DNA of 64,000 nucleotides from Nocardioides lijunqiniae (GCF_015024225.1 NZ_JACJGM010000030.1:18874-82873), one strand, 5' to 3'. Positions 32,867-42,077 are shown, numbered from the stretch's first letter. Numbers and translations are program-made. Notes: generated by a model not told the origin, from the sequence alone.

Positions 32867-34321
32867 GTGGACCTGGACACCCTGGACATCGCTCGTTGGC
32901 AGTTCGCCATCACGACCGTCTACCACTTCATGTTCGTCCCGATCACGATCGGGCTCTCGGCCATCGTGGCCGGCTACGAGACGGCCTGGGTGCGCACGCG
33001 CAACCCGCAGTGGCTGCGACTCACGCGCTTCTTCGGCAAGCTGTTCCTCATCAACTTCGCCATCGGCGTGGTGACCGGCATCGTGCAGGAGTTCCAGTTC
33101 GGCATGAACTGGAGCGACTACTCGCGCTTCGTGGGCGACGTGTTCGGCGCTCCCCTCGCCATCGAGGGGCTGCTGGCCTTCTTCCTCGAGTCGACGTTCC
33201 TCGGCCTCTGGATCTTCGGCTGGGACCGGCTGCCGGCCCGCCTCCACGCCGCCTGCATGTGGCTGGTGCACCTCGGCACCCTGTTCTCCGCCTACTTCAT
33301 CCTGGCCGCCAACTCGTTCATGCAGAACCCGGTGGGCTACCGCTACGACGCCGAGACCGGCCGCGCCGAGATGACCGACTTCGCGGCGGTCATGTTCAAC
33401 AAGGTGCAGCTGGTGACGTTCCCCCACACCGTGCTGGCGGCGTACATGACCGGCGCGGCGTTCGTGGTCGGCGTGGCCTTCTGGCAGCTCGTGCGCAAGG
33501 CACGCGACGAGGAGGACCGCTCGATGTACCGCTCGGCCGTGCGCAGCGCCGCGGCGGTCGTGCTGGTCGCGGGCGTCGGCGTCACGATCTCGGGCGACTT
33601 CCAGGGCAAGGTCATGACCGAGGTGCAGCCGATGAAGATGGCCGCGGCCGAGGCGCTCTACGGGACCGAGCAGCCGGCCGACTTCTCCGTCTTCACCGTC
33701 GGCAGCCTCGACGGCAGCGAGGAGCGCTTCGCGATCAAGGTGCCCCGGCTGCTGTCGTTCCTCGCCACGGGCGACCTCGAAGGGGAGGTCGTCGGCATCG
33801 ACGAGCTCCGCGAGCAGTACGCCGAGGAGTACGGCAGCGACCCGGGCGCGGCCTACTACTCCCCCGGCGACTACACGCCGGTGATCCCCCTGACCTACTG
33901 GACGTTCCGCCTGATGATGGGGCTCGGCATGGCCGCCGCCGCGATCGCGGTGTGGATCCTCTGGGCCACGCGTGCCGGACGGACCCCGCGCGGCCGCTGG
34001 CTGATGACCGCGGCGCTGGCCCTGCCGTTCCTGCCCCTGTTGGCCAACTCGTTCGGCTGGATCTTCACCGAGATGGGCCGCCAGCCCTGGGCCGTCTTCG
34101 GGCTGATGACCACGCAGAACGCCGTCTCCCCCAGCGTCTCGCCGACCGAGGCGCTCGTGTCGCTGGTCGTCCTGACGCTGCTCTACGGCGTCCTGGCGGT
34201 GATCGAGGTCAAGCTGCTGCTCGGCTACGCCCGCCACGGCGCGGACAAGGTCGAGGACGACGACCTGCCGCCGGAGCGCCCCGACCACGACCCCGACCGC
34301 CCGCTCGCGTTCGCCTACTGA
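32867..34321 (+). CDS. cydA: Cytochrome bd oxidase subunit I
   Basis: 484 aa, GTG start with AGGAGA ahead. The N-terminus R-W-Q-F-A-I-T-T-V-Y-H-F-M-F-V-P carries the haem b595/d ligand His20. G-I-V-Q-E-F-Q-F-G-M-N-W and E-S-T-F-L-G-L-W-I-F-G-W-D are hallmark CydA helices; a Q-loop of moderate length follows about residue 230, and G-R-Q-P-W near 405 is also typical. It oxidises quinol and reduces O2 with high affinity. First gene of cydA-cydB-cydDC, with a DosR-type box upstream, as expected of a microaerobic oxidase. Confidence 0.95.
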   Translation: MDLDTLDIARWQFAITTVYHFMFVPITIGLSAIVAGYETAWVRTRNPQWLRLTRFFGKLFLINFAIGVVTGIVQEFQFGMNWSDYSRFVGDVFGAPLAIEGLLAFFLESTFLGLWIFGWDRLPARLHAACMWLVHLGTLFSAYFILAANSFMQNPVGYRYDAETGRAEMTDFAAVMFNKVQLVTFPHTVLAAYMTGAAFVVGVAFWQLVRKARDEEDRSMYRSAVRSAAAVVLVAGVGVTISGDFQGKVMTEVQPMKMAAAEALYGTEQPADFSVFTVGSLDGSEERFAIKVPRLLSFLATGDLEGEVVGIDELREQYAEEYGSDPGAAYYSPGDYTPVIPLTYWTFRLMMGLGMAAAAIAVWILWATRAGRTPRGRWLMTAALALPFLPLLANSFGWIFTEMGRQPWAVFGLMTTQNAVSPSVSPTEALVSLVVLTLLYGVLAVIEVKLLLGYARHGADKVEDDDLPPERPDHDPDRPLAFAY

Positions 34322-34336
34322 GACCCGGAGACCGCC

Positions 34337-35356
34337 ATGGAGCTCACCACCGTCTGGTTCAGCCTGATCGCCGTCCTGTGGATCGGCTACTTCGTCCTCG
34401 AGGGGTTCGACTTCGGGGTCGGCATGCTGCTGCCCGTCATCGGCCGCACCGAGGACGAGCGCCGGGTCCTGATCAACACCATCGGGCCTGTCTGGGACGG
34501 CAACGAGGTCTGGCTGCTCGTCGCCGGCGGCGCCACGTTCGCCGCCTTCCCCGAGTGGTACGCCACGCTGTTCAGCGGGTTCTACCTCCCGCTGCTGCTG
34601 ATCCTGGTCGCGCTCATCGTGCGCGGACTGGCCTTCGAGTACCGCCACAAGCGCGACGACGTCGCCTGGCGCGCCCGTTGGGACCTCGCCATCATCGTGG
34701 GCTCGGCCGTGCCCGCCGTCCTGTGGGGCGTGGCGTTCGGCAACATCCTGCGGGGCGTGCCGATCGACGGCGACCTCGAGTACGCCGGTGGCTTCTTCAA
34801 CCTGCTCAACCCCTACGCCCTCCTGGGCGGGGCCACGACGCTGCTGCTGTTCCTCACCCACGGCGCGGTCTTCATCTCGCTGAAGACCTCCGGCCGGGTG
34901 CGCGAGCACGCCCGTGACCTCGCCACCCGTCTCGGCCTGGGAGCGGCGGTCGTGACGGTCGTCTTCCTCGGCTGGACCCAGCTGGACACCGGCACCGCGG
35001 CCTCCGCCCTCGCCTTCGCCGCGGCCGCGGTCGCCCTGGTCCTGGGGCTGCTCGCGGTGCTGGCCGGCCGGGACGGCTGGTCCTTCGTCGGCACGTTCCT
35101 CGCCATCGGCCTGGGCGTGGCCGGGCTGTTCCTCGCGCTGTTCCCCGACGTGATGCCCACCAGCCTGGCGGGCGGCACCGGGCTCACCACGACGAACGCC
35201 GCGGCCACGGCGTACACGCTCAAGATCATGACCGTGGTGGCGGTGATCTTCACGCCCCTGGTGCTGGCCTACCAGGCGTGGACCTACTGGGTGTTCCGTC
35301 GCCGGATCTCCGTCGACCACATCCCCGCGCCGCTGCCCACCCCCTTCGCGCCGTGA
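34337..35356 (+). CDS. cydB: Cytochrome bd oxidase subunit II
   Basis: 339 aa. Starts with W-I-G-Y-F-V-L-E-G-F-D-F-G-V-G-M-L, the CydB helix I, followed by G-P-V-W-D-G-N-E-V-W-L-L-V-A-G-G and a long set of membrane helices. It pairs with CydA. The start is 15 bp after cydA, and its stop overlaps the cydDC GTG by 4 bp. Confidence 0.95.
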   Translation: MELTTVWFSLIAVLWIGYFVLEGFDFGVGMLLPVIGRTEDERRVLINTIGPVWDGNEVWLLVAGGATFAAFPEWYATLFSGFYLPLLLILVALIVRGLAFEYRHKRDDVAWRARWDLAIIVGSAVPAVLWGVAFGNILRGVPIDGDLEYAGGFFNLLNPYALLGGATTLLLFLTHGAVFISLKTSGRVREHARDLATRLGLGAAVVTVVFLGWTQLDTGTAASALAFAAAAVALVLGLLAVLAGRDGWSFVGTFLAIGLGVAGLFLALFPDVMPTSLAGGTGLTTTNAAATAYTLKIMTVVAVIFTPLVLAYQAWTYWVFRRRISVDHIPAPLPTPFAP

Positions 35357-38300
35357 GGCCCACGGACCCGCGGCTGCGGCCCCACCTGGCCCCCGCGCGG
35401 CGCCCGCTCCTGGGCGTCGTCGCAGCCGGAGTCCTGGGCGCGGTGCTCGTCGTGGCGCAGGCCTACGCCGTCACGGGGCTGGTCGTGGCCGTGGTCACCG
35501 GCGAGCCCCTGGGCTCGTGGGTCGTCGCGGTGCTCGCACTGGTCGGCGCTCGCGCGGTCGTGTCCTGGGGCTCCGACGTCCTCTCGGCGCGGGCCGCGGC
35601 CGCGGTCGGCGACCACCTGCGCGAGCAGGTCGTGCGCACGGTGCTGGGTCGCGGAGGTCAGGGCTCCTCGTCGAGCGGCGAGCTGTCGGTGCTGGCCACC
35701 CGCGGGGTGGCGGCCGCCGAGCCCTACCTCACCCGCTACCTCCCGGCCGCCGTGCTGGCCCTCGTGCTGCCGCTCCTCACGCTGGCGGTCATCGCCACGC
35801 AGGACCGGTGGAGCGCGCTGATCGTGGCTCTCACCCTCCCGCTGGTGCCGGTGTTCGGCGCCCTGGTCGGGCTGGCGACCCGCGACCGGGCCCAGGAGCA
35901 GTGGGCCGCCATGGCCGCGCTCTCCGGGCACTTCGTCGACGTGGTCAAGGGGCTACCGACGCTCGTCGCCCACCGCCGGGCCCGTGCGCAGTCCGCCCGG
36001 ATCGCCGCCGTCACCGACCGCTACCGGCGCGCGTCGCAGGCGACGCTGCGCGTGGCGTTCGCCTCGTCGGCCGTGCTGGAGCTGGTGGCCACGCTGAGCG
36101 TCGCGCTGGTCGCGGTGGTCATCGGCGTCCGGCTCGCGCACGGCGAGGTCGGGCTGAGCACGGCGCTGTTCGTGCTGCTGCTCGCCCCCGAGGCCTACTG
36201 GCCGCTGCGCCGGGTCGGCGCGGAGTTCCACGCCGCCGCGGAGGGCGTGGCGACGTTCGCGGCCGTGAGCGCGCTGCTCGACGCGGCTCCGGAGGCCGAG
36301 TCCCTGGCGACGTACGGCGACGGCGACCTGGTCGTCGACGAGGTGACCGTGAGCTACCCCGGGCGCTCGCGTCCGGCGCTGCAGCGCGTCTCCGCGGTGG
36401 TGCCCGCACGCGGCGTCACGGTGCTGACGGGTCCGTCGGGCTGCGGGAAGTCCACGCTGCTGGCCGTAGTGGCGGGGCTGCTCCCGGCCCAGGGCGCCAT
36501 CACCGTCGGGGGCGTCCCGGTCACCGCAGCGTGGCGCTCCCAGGTCGCGTGGCTGCCGCAGCGCCCGGTGCTGCTGGCCGGCACGGTGGCCGAGAACCTG
36601 AGGCTGGCGGCGCCCGCGGCGAGCGACGACGAGCTCTGGGACGCCCTGGAGCGGGTGGCGCTCGCCGAGCGGGTGCGGCTGCTGCCCGGTGGTCTGCAGG
36701 CGCAGGTCGCCGAGGACGGCGGCAGCCTCTCGGCCGGTGAGCGCGCGCGGCTGACCCTGGCGCGGGTGGTGCTCGCGCGGCGGCCGTGGGTCCTGCTCGA
36801 CGAGCCCACCGCCCACCTCGACGAGCTCACCGAGCGGGTCATCGCCGACACCATCGTCGAGCTCGGCCGGACGAGCGGGGTGCTCGTCGTCGCGCACCGG
36901 CCCGCCGTGTTGGCGCTCGCCGACCAGGTGGTGGCGCTGACACGCGGCGCGCCTGCGGTTTGGTCACAAACCGCAGGTTCGAGCCCCCGAATCGTGCGGT
37001 CTGTGACCAAACCGCAGGCGGCCACGCCGGTGACGGTCGAGCCCGCCCGACCCGCGTCGCTGTGGAGCAGCATCGTGCTCGGCTCGCTCGCGTCGGCCTC
37101 GGGCGTCGCCCTGACCGCGACGGCGGGATGGCTGATCGTGCAGGCGTCGACCCGGCCGCCGGTGCTGACGCTGCTGGTGGCCGTGGTCGGGGTGCGGCTC
37201 TTCGGCCTCGCGCGCCCGGTCCTGCGCTACGTCGAGCGGCTGCGCTCTCACGACACCGCGCTGCGGATGCTCGCCGAGCGCCGGGTCCACGTCTACGACG
37301 CGATCGTGCCGCTGACCCCCGGCCGTCTGGGGCGACGCCGTGGCGACGTCCTCACCTCGGTGGTCGACGACGTCGACAGCGTCGTGGACCGGGAGCTGCG
37401 GGTGCGGCTCCCCGTGCTCGGGTTCGCCGGGGTCACGGCCGTGACGTCGGTGGTGGCCGCGCTCGTCATGCCTTCGGCCGTGCCGGTGGTGCTGGCGACG
37501 GCCGTCGTCGGCGCCGGAGGGGGCTTCGTGCTGGCCCGCCTCGGGGCCGGCCGGCGCGAGCGCGCGGCGGTCGGGCTGCGCGCCGAGCTCTCCGCCGCGG
37601 TCGTGGAGGCGGCGCAGGTCGCCACCGAGCTGGTCATGTGGGGTGCCGTCGAGGACGCCGTGCGCCGTGTGTCGGCGATCGGCGGCAGGCTGACCGGTGC
37701 CGGGGTGCGGGCTGCGCGCTGGCTCGGGGCTGCGCGCGGGCTCGTCCTGCTCACGTCCGGAGCCGGGGTCGCCGCGATGGCGTGGCTGACCGCCCCGGCG
37801 GTGGCCGACGGTCGGCTGTCGGGCCCGATGGCCGCCCTGCTGGTGCTCGTGCCGCTCGCGCTGGCCGAGCCCGCGGCCACGGTCGCCGACGCGGGCGCCG
37901 TCTCCGCGCGCACCGACGCCGCGGCCACGCGCCTGCGCCAGCTGGACCGGCGTACGCCGGCGGTGCGCGACACCGTCGGGCGCCCGCTGCCGGCGTCGTC
38001 GGAGGTCGCGCTGCGCGCGGTCAGCGTCGGCTGGGACCAGGACCGTCCGTGCGTCGAGGGACTCTCGCTCGACCTGCCCCCGGGAGCCCGGGTGGCGGTG
38101 ACCGGGCCGAGCGGGTCGGGCAAGAGCACGCTCGCCGCGCTGCTGCTGCGCTTCCTCGACCCCTCGAGCGGCGAGGTCACTCTCGGCGGCGAGCGGCTCG
38201 ACCGGCTGGCCCTGGACGACGTACGACGTCGGGTGGGGCTCGTGGACGACGACCCCCACGTCTTCGCCTCGACGCTCGTGGAGAACGTCCGGCTGGCGCG

Positions 38301-38667
38301 GCCCTCCGCCACCGACGACGAGGTCGAGGTGGCGCTGCGTCGCGCCCGTCTCGGCCCGTGGCTCGACGCCCTCCCCGACGGGCTGGACACCTGGCTCGGC
38401 GACGGGCACGCGCAGGTCTCCGGTGGCGAGCGGGCGCGGCTGGCCGTGGCGCGCTCCGTGCTGGCCGACCAGCCGGTGCTCGTCCTCGACGAGCCGACCG
38501 CCCACCTCGACCACGCCACCGCCGTCGAGCTGGCGACCGAGGTGCTGGGCGAGCGCGACGGCCGCAGCGTCCTGTGGATCACCCACGAGCCCGTGGGCCT
38601 CGACCTCGTCGACCGCACCGTCGAGCTGGGGTCCTTGGTCCCGGACGGTCGGGTCCTCCGCCGCTGA
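35353..38667 (+). CDS. cydDC: Fused CydD-CydC ABC exporter (bd oxidase assembly)
   Basis: 1104 aa from GTG 35353. Two complete half-transporters in one chain. First: membrane domain, Walker A G-P-S-G-C-G-K-S-T near 358, signature L-S-A-G-E-R and Walker B V-L-L-D-E-P-T-A-H-L-D. Second, after a linker near 530-560: membrane domain, Walker A G-P-S-G-S-G-K-S-T near 917, V-S-G-G-E-R, L-V-L-D-E-P-T-A-H-L-D. CydDC exports thiols or handles haem and is needed for bd oxidase assembly; the fusion occurs in actinobacteria. The linker is encoded by an inverted pair of palindromic repeats. Confidence 0.95.
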   Translation: MRPTDPRLRPHLAPARRPLLGVVAAGVLGAVLVVAQAYAVTGLVVAVVTGEPLGSWVVAVLALVGARAVVSWGSDVLSARAAAAVGDHLREQVVRTVLGRGGQGSSSSGELSVLATRGVAAAEPYLTRYLPAAVLALVLPLLTLAVIATQDRWSALIVALTLPLVPVFGALVGLATRDRAQEQWAAMAALSGHFVDVVKGLPTLVAHRRARAQSARIAAVTDRYRRASQATLRVAFASSAVLELVATLSVALVAVVIGVRLAHGEVGLSTALFVLLLAPEAYWPLRRVGAEFHAAAEGVATFAAVSALLDAAPEAESLATYGDGDLVVDEVTVSYPGRSRPALQRVSAVVPARGVTVLTGPSGCGKSTLLAVVAGLLPAQGAITVGGVPVTAAWRSQVAWLPQRPVLLAGTVAENLRLAAPAASDDELWDALERVALAERVRLLPGGLQAQVAEDGGSLSAGERARLTLARVVLARRPWVLLDEPTAHLDELTERVIADTIVELGRTSGVLVVAHRPAVLALADQVVALTRGAPAVWSQTAGSSPRIVRSVTKPQAATPVTVEPARPASLWSSIVLGSLASASGVALTATAGWLIVQASTRPPVLTLLVAVVGVRLFGLARPVLRYVERLRSHDTALRMLAERRVHVYDAIVPLTPGRLGRRRGDVLTSVVDDVDSVVDRELRVRLPVLGFAGVTAVTSVVAALVMPSAVPVVLATAVVGAGGGFVLARLGAGRRERAAVGLRAELSAAVVEAAQVATELVMWGAVEDAVRRVSAIGGRLTGAGVRAARWLGAARGLVLLTSGAGVAAMAWLTAPAVADGRLSGPMAALLVLVPLALAEPAATVADAGAVSARTDAAATRLRQLDRRTPAVRDTVGRPLPASSEVALRAVSVGWDQDRPCVEGLSLDLPPGARVAVTGPSGSGKSTLAALLLRFLDPSSGEVTLGGERLDRLALDDVRRRVGLVDDDPHVFASTLVENVRLARPSATDDEVEVALRRARLGPWLDALPDGLDTWLGDGHAQVSGGERARLAVARSVLADQPVLVLDEPTAHLDHATAVELATEVLGERDGRSVLWITHEPVGLDLVDRTVELGSLVPDGRVLRR
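36950..37020. repeat. Inverted pair of palindromic repeats inside the cydDC linker
   Basis: A perfect 19-bp inverted repeat, CGCCTGCGGTTTGGTCACA at 36950-36968 against 37002-37020. Each half contains a smaller palindrome: TGCGGTTT-x6-AAACCGCA at 36954-36975 and TGCGGTC-x8-AACCGCA at 36995-37016. It is read in frame as the linker between CydD and CydC (A-V-W-S-Q-T-A-G ... S-V-T-K-P-Q-A-A), which has no similarity to ABC domains. It looks like a REP-type element that entered a tolerant site. Confidence 0.75.
38628..38641. promoter_or_regulatory. DosR-type palindrome in the end of cydDC, before the usp gene
   Basis: GGGTCCTTGGTCCC, one mismatch from the GGGACCTTGGTCCC box before the nitroreductase gene. 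59 bp before the stress protein ATG and inside the last codons of cydDC. Confidence 0.5.
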
Positions 38668-38700
38668 CGGCCGGCGCCGGCGGGCAGCAGGCTGGTGGCC

Positions 38701-39573
38701 ATGGACATCTCCTCGCTCCCGGCCGGCGCCGTCGTGGCCGGCGTCGACGGCTCGGACCACTCCCACCGAGCGGTCGTCTTCGCCGCCCGCGAGGCGCACC
38801 TGGCGGGGCGCCCCCTCGTCCTGGCGCACGGCACCGGCCTCATGCCGAACCTCGATCCCTACGCCGTCACGGTGCTCCACGAGCTCGAGGCAGCCGGGCA
38901 CGAGCTCGTCGACGCCGCTGCGGCCGAGGTGGACCGCCTGTTCCCCGGCCTACCCGTCGAGACCGTCGTGCGTCGGGCGCACCCGCGCCAGGCGCTCCTC
39001 GACCTGGCCGCACGGGCCTCGCTGCTCGTGGTCGGCTCCCGCGGGCACGGCCCGCTGCGCAGCGTCCTGCTCGGCTCGGTGAGCGTGGGCCTGGTCCGAG
39101 AGGCCGCCTGCCCGGTCGTGGTCGTGCGGCCGCACCACGCGGGCGTCGTACGTCGTGGGGTGCTCGTCGGCGACGACGGCACCGCCGACTCGACGCCGGT
39201 CCTGGAGGCCGCCTACCGCCACGCCTCGTCCCACGGCCTCCCCCTGACCGTCCTCCACGCGGCGGTGGAGCCCGCCCCGGGGGGCGACGCCCCGGTCCGG
39301 ATGGCCGAGTCGGTCGCGGGCTTCGGCGAGCGCTACCCCGACGTCCCCGTGCAGCTCGTCGTCGCGGCAGGTGCTCCGGCTCCGGAGCTGCTGGCCGCGG
39401 CCGACCGGATGGACCTGGTGGTCGTGGGGCGCCACGACCGTTCCCGTGTCGGCGACCTGCTGCTCGGCTCGGTGGCCACCACGGTCGTCGAGCACGCCAC
39501 CTGCCTGGTGGCGGTCCTCCCGCTCGCGAGGGTCCTGCTCGGCACCGGGACCAATGGCCCGGGACCAGGGTGA
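38701..39573 (+). CDS. Universal stress protein with two Usp domains
   Basis: 290 aa from ATG 38701 (GTG 38695 would add two residues). Tandem Usp domains: first (1-140) V-A-G-V-D-G-S-D-H-S and ATP motif V-V-G-S-R-G-H-G-P-L-R-S-V-L-L-G-S-V-S; second (150-285) V-G-D-D-G-T and V-V-G-R-H-D-R-S-R-V-G-D-L-L-L-G-S-V-A. Both ATP-binding patterns are largely kept. Two-domain Usp proteins such as Rv2623 belong to the DosR regulon of M. tuberculosis. A DosR-type box precedes it. Confidence 0.88.
   Translation: MDISSLPAGAVVAGVDGSDHSHRAVVFAAREAHLAGRPLVLAHGTGLMPNLDPYAVTVLHELEAAGHELVDAAAAEVDRLFPGLPVETVVRRAHPRQALLDLAARASLLVVGSRGHGPLRSVLLGSVSVGLVREAACPVVVVRPHHAGVVRRGVLVGDDGTADSTPVLEAAYRHASSHGLPLTVLHAAVEPAPGGDAPVRMAESVAGFGERYPDVPVQLVVAAGAPAPELLAAADRMDLVVVGRHDRSRVGDLLLGSVATTVVEHATCLVAVLPLARVLLGTGTNGPGPG
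39547..39560. promoter_or_regulatory. Degenerate DosR-type box before the DoxX-like gene
   Basis: GGGACCAATGGCCC, the left half as in the other boxes and one base off in the right half. It lies inside the end of the usp gene, about 100 bp before the next start. Confidence 0.35.
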
Positions 39574-39663
39574 CCATCGCCCCTGCCCGCTCGCTCCGCG
39601 AACGACGATGCTGAGAACAACCTGAGAGACCAACCGCACCAACAAGCGAGAAGGAGCAGTGCC

Positions 39664-40242
39664 ATGACCACCATCAACCGCCCGGCGCACGACCACCAGG
39701 TCGTCACCGAAGTCGACGCCGTTCAGACCACGTTCGCACGCAGGGCACTGGCCGTGCTCCGGATCGGCTTCGGGCTCACCTTCCTGTGGGCCTTCCTCGA
39801 CAAGCTCCTCGCCCTCGGCTTCAGCACCGGCCGTGACGAGACCGGTGCCGTCGACCGCCTGGGCGACGCTGCCTGGATCCACGGCAACAGCCCCACCGAG
39901 GGCTTCTTGAAGTTCGGCGCCGACGGCCCCTTCAAGAGCTTCTACAACTCCATCGCCGGCACCTGGTTCGCCGACTGGGGCTTCATGCTCGGCCTCCTCG
40001 GCATCGGCCTGGCCCTCACCCTCGGCATCGGGATGCGCTTCGCCGCCGCGGCCGGAGCCCTGCTCTACGTGATGATGTGGACCGTCGTCCTCCCCCCGGA
40101 GAACAACCCCGTCCTCGACGACCACCTCCTCGGCGCCGTCACCCTCATCGCCCTCGCCGCTCTCGGCGCCGGCACCACCTGGGGCCTCGGCAGGCTCTGG
40201 AACCGGACGGACCTCGTCCAGAAGCACCCCGTCCTCCGCTGA
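39664..40242 (+). CDS. DoxX-like membrane protein
   Basis: 192 aa, AAGGAG before ATG. Four membrane helices with the DoxX-type pattern A-L-A-V-L-R-I-G-F-G-L-T-F-L-W-A-F-L-D-K, then W-I-H-G-N-S-P-T-E-G-F-L, G-F-M-L-G-L-L-G-I-G-L-A-L, and a late E-N-N-P-V-L-D-D-H-L. The H-G-x-S-P-T-x-G-F-L motif is typical of the subgroup near thiosulfate:quinone oxidoreductase small subunits. Function unproved. It follows the stress protein and ends in a strong hairpin, so it closes the low-oxygen region. Confidence 0.75.
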   Translation: MTTINRPAHDHQVVTEVDAVQTTFARRALAVLRIGFGLTFLWAFLDKLLALGFSTGRDETGAVDRLGDAAWIHGNSPTEGFLKFGADGPFKSFYNSIAGTWFADWGFMLGLLGIGLALTLGIGMRFAAAAGALLYVMMWTVVLPPENNPVLDDHLLGAVTLIALAALGAGTTWGLGRLWNRTDLVQKHPVLR

Positions 40243-40254
40243 CCCTCCCCCACC

Positions 40255-40288
40255 AGGCCCGCCACCCTCCCCCCGGGTGGCGGGCCTT
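40255..40288 (+). terminator. Strong hairpin terminator after the DoxX-like gene
   Basis: AGGCCCGCCACCC (40255-40267) pairs perfectly with GGGTGGCGGGCCT (40275-40287), loop TCCCCCC, then a short T/G tail. 12 bp after the stop. Confidence 0.85.
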
Positions 40289-40325
40289 GGGCGTTCGGTC
40301 GAGCCGCGAGCGCGGCGACCCCCTC

Positions 40326-40720
40326 GGTGGTTGAGGTGCGAGCGCAGCGAGCCTCGAAACCACCCCACCGGTGGTCGAGCAGTGAGGAGCGTCAGCGACG
40401 AACGCCCGTCGAGACCCGGCGAGCCGAAGCAGGCGGTCGGGTACGGGGGTCTCGACGGACGCTCGCTGACGCTCGCTGCTCGACCGCCGGTGGGGGCGAT
40501 CACGGTGGTTGAGGTGCGAGCGACGCGAGCCTCGAAACCACCCCACCGGTGGTCGAGCAGTGAGGAGCGCCAGCGACGAGCGCCCGTCGAGACCCCGCGA
40601 GCCGAGGCAGGCGCCCGGGTGCGGGGGTCTCGACGGGCGCTCGCTGGCGCTCGCTGCTCGACCAACGAAGGTGTTGCCCGCGGTGGTTGGGGTGCGAGCG
40701 CAGCGAGCCTCGAAACCACC
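40326..40720. repeat. Dispersed repeat block left of the DUF222 gene
   Basis: The 593-bp gap between the DoxX-like gene and the HNH gene is mostly repeats. A 39-bp near-palindrome (starts GGTGGTTGAGGTGCGAGCG, ends AGCCTCGAAACCACC) occurs at 40326, 40504 and 40682. Between them are copies of a second unit (starts CGGTGGTCGAGCAG, ends CGTCGAGACCC), each followed by an inverted copy, so each spacer can fold into a long hairpin. The last 115 bp (40721-40835) are A-rich, hold a CCACA/TGTGG hairpin and probably carry the promoter of the next gene. Confidence 0.85.
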
Positions 40721-40835
40721 CCACGGGACACCGAAAGTAAAATCCAAGAAAGAAAGCCACCAATGCTCCACACCCTGTGGACAACCGCCTCCTGACCAGG
40801 CACCACTGTCGGTGGTCGCTGCTTGAGTAGGTCCC

Positions 40836-42062
40836 ATGAGCAGCCCCGCCACCCACCCGCCGAGCCACCCCCTGCTCGTCGCCATGGCGCACGCTCACGC
40901 CGAGCTCGACACCGTCGCCGACCAGCCGCTGTGGTCCCTGACGAAAGAGGAAGCAGCCCAGGCGCTGCTAGAGGAGACCCGCCTCAACGCCCGACTCGCC
41001 GCACTCACCCTCAAGACCGCCGTGCAGGCCGAGCGCACCGAGGTCGGCGCCGCCCAAGGTGCAACCTCGGCAGCCGCCTGGTTGGCCCACGAGACGCACA
41101 TGACCTCACGCGACGCCGCGGCCCTGACCAAGCTCGGCAAAGCCTTGGAGGCCCACCCACCGGTCGAGGACGCGCTCAGCCGCGGTGACGTCCTGGCCGA
41201 CCAGGCGAAGGCGATCGTCGAGGCCGTCGACGCCCTGCCCGACGACGTCGGCACCGCGATCAAGACCCAGGCGCGTGACCACCTCCTCGGCGAGGCCGCC
41301 CACTTCGACGCCATCCGCCTACGCGTCCTGGGCAAGCAGGTCCTCGACGTCGTGGCACCCGAGGTCGGCGAAGCAGAAGAGGCCAGGCAGCTGGAGGCGC
41401 AGGAGCGCAAGGCCCGTGCGAAGGCCAGGTTCACGATGCACGACGACGGCCACGGCACCACCTATGGCCGGTTCTCGATGCCGACCCACGAGGCCGACAA
41501 GCTCCGCAAGCCCCTCCAGGCGTTGGCCTCACCCAAGGCCGGCGGCGAGGGATCCACGCCGCACGGGATGGGGCTCGCGTTCATCGAGTACGTCGACCGC
41601 TACCCCGTAGACAAGCTCCCTAAGGCCGCCGGCATGGACGCCACCGTCGTAGTGACGATGACTCTCGAGACGCTGATGGGTGGGCTCAAGGCGGCGCAGC
41701 TCGACACCGGCACCCGCATCAGCCCCAGCCTCGCGAGGCGCATGGCCTGCGAGGCCGGCGTCATCCCCGTCGTCCTCGGCGGCAGGTCCCAGGTCCTCGA
41801 CGTGGGCCGCAAGCGGCGCTTCCACACCAAGGCCCAACGCATCGCCATGGCCGTCAGGGACGGAGGCTGCATCGCCCTGGGCTGCGACCGGCCCTCGGCC
41901 TGGTGCCACGCCCATCACCTCGACCCCTGGTCCCAGGGCGGCGAGACCTCGGTCGAACGCGGCGCGATGCTGTGCGCTCGGCACCACACGCTCATCCACC
42001 ACCCTGGCTACGGCGTGACTCACCACGAGGGCGGGAAGGTCTCGTTCCACAAGCGGGAGTGA
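40836..42062 (+). CDS. DUF222 domain HNH endonuclease (13E12 repeat family)
   Basis: 408 aa. DUF222 helical domain over about 30-300 (E-T-R-L-N-A-R-L-A-A-L, A-A-A-W-L-A-H, M-T-S-R-D-A-A). The C-terminal HNH motif is complete: C-I-A-L-G-C-D-R-P-S-A-W-C-H-A-H-H-L-D-P-W-S-Q-G-G-E-T, then L-C-A-R-H-H-T-L-I-H-H. These genes occur in many copies in mycobacteria and Nocardioides, usually beside short repeats. Here it sits exactly between repeat blocks in opposite orientation. A role in DNA mobility or homing is suspected but unproved. Confidence 0.88.
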   Translation: MSSPATHPPSHPLLVAMAHAHAELDTVADQPLWSLTKEEAAQALLEETRLNARLAALTLKTAVQAERTEVGAAQGATSAAAWLAHETHMTSRDAAALTKLGKALEAHPPVEDALSRGDVLADQAKAIVEAVDALPDDVGTAIKTQARDHLLGEAAHFDAIRLRVLGKQVLDVVAPEVGEAEEARQLEAQERKARAKARFTMHDDGHGTTYGRFSMPTHEADKLRKPLQALASPKAGGEGSTPHGMGLAFIEYVDRYPVDKLPKAAGMDATVVVTMTLETLMGGLKAAQLDTGTRISPSLARRMACEAGVIPVVLGGRSQVLDVGRKRRFHTKAQRIAMAVRDGGCIALGCDRPSAWCHAHHLDPWSQGGETSVERGAMLCARHHTLIHHPGYGVTHHEGGKVSFHKRE

Positions 42063-42077
42063 GAGGCGGTCGGTGGG

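Noticed and set aside
40836..42062. Insertion sequence transposase
   Set aside because: The gene is a DUF222/HNH protein; no DDE or tyrosine/serine recombinase motifs and no target duplication visible.
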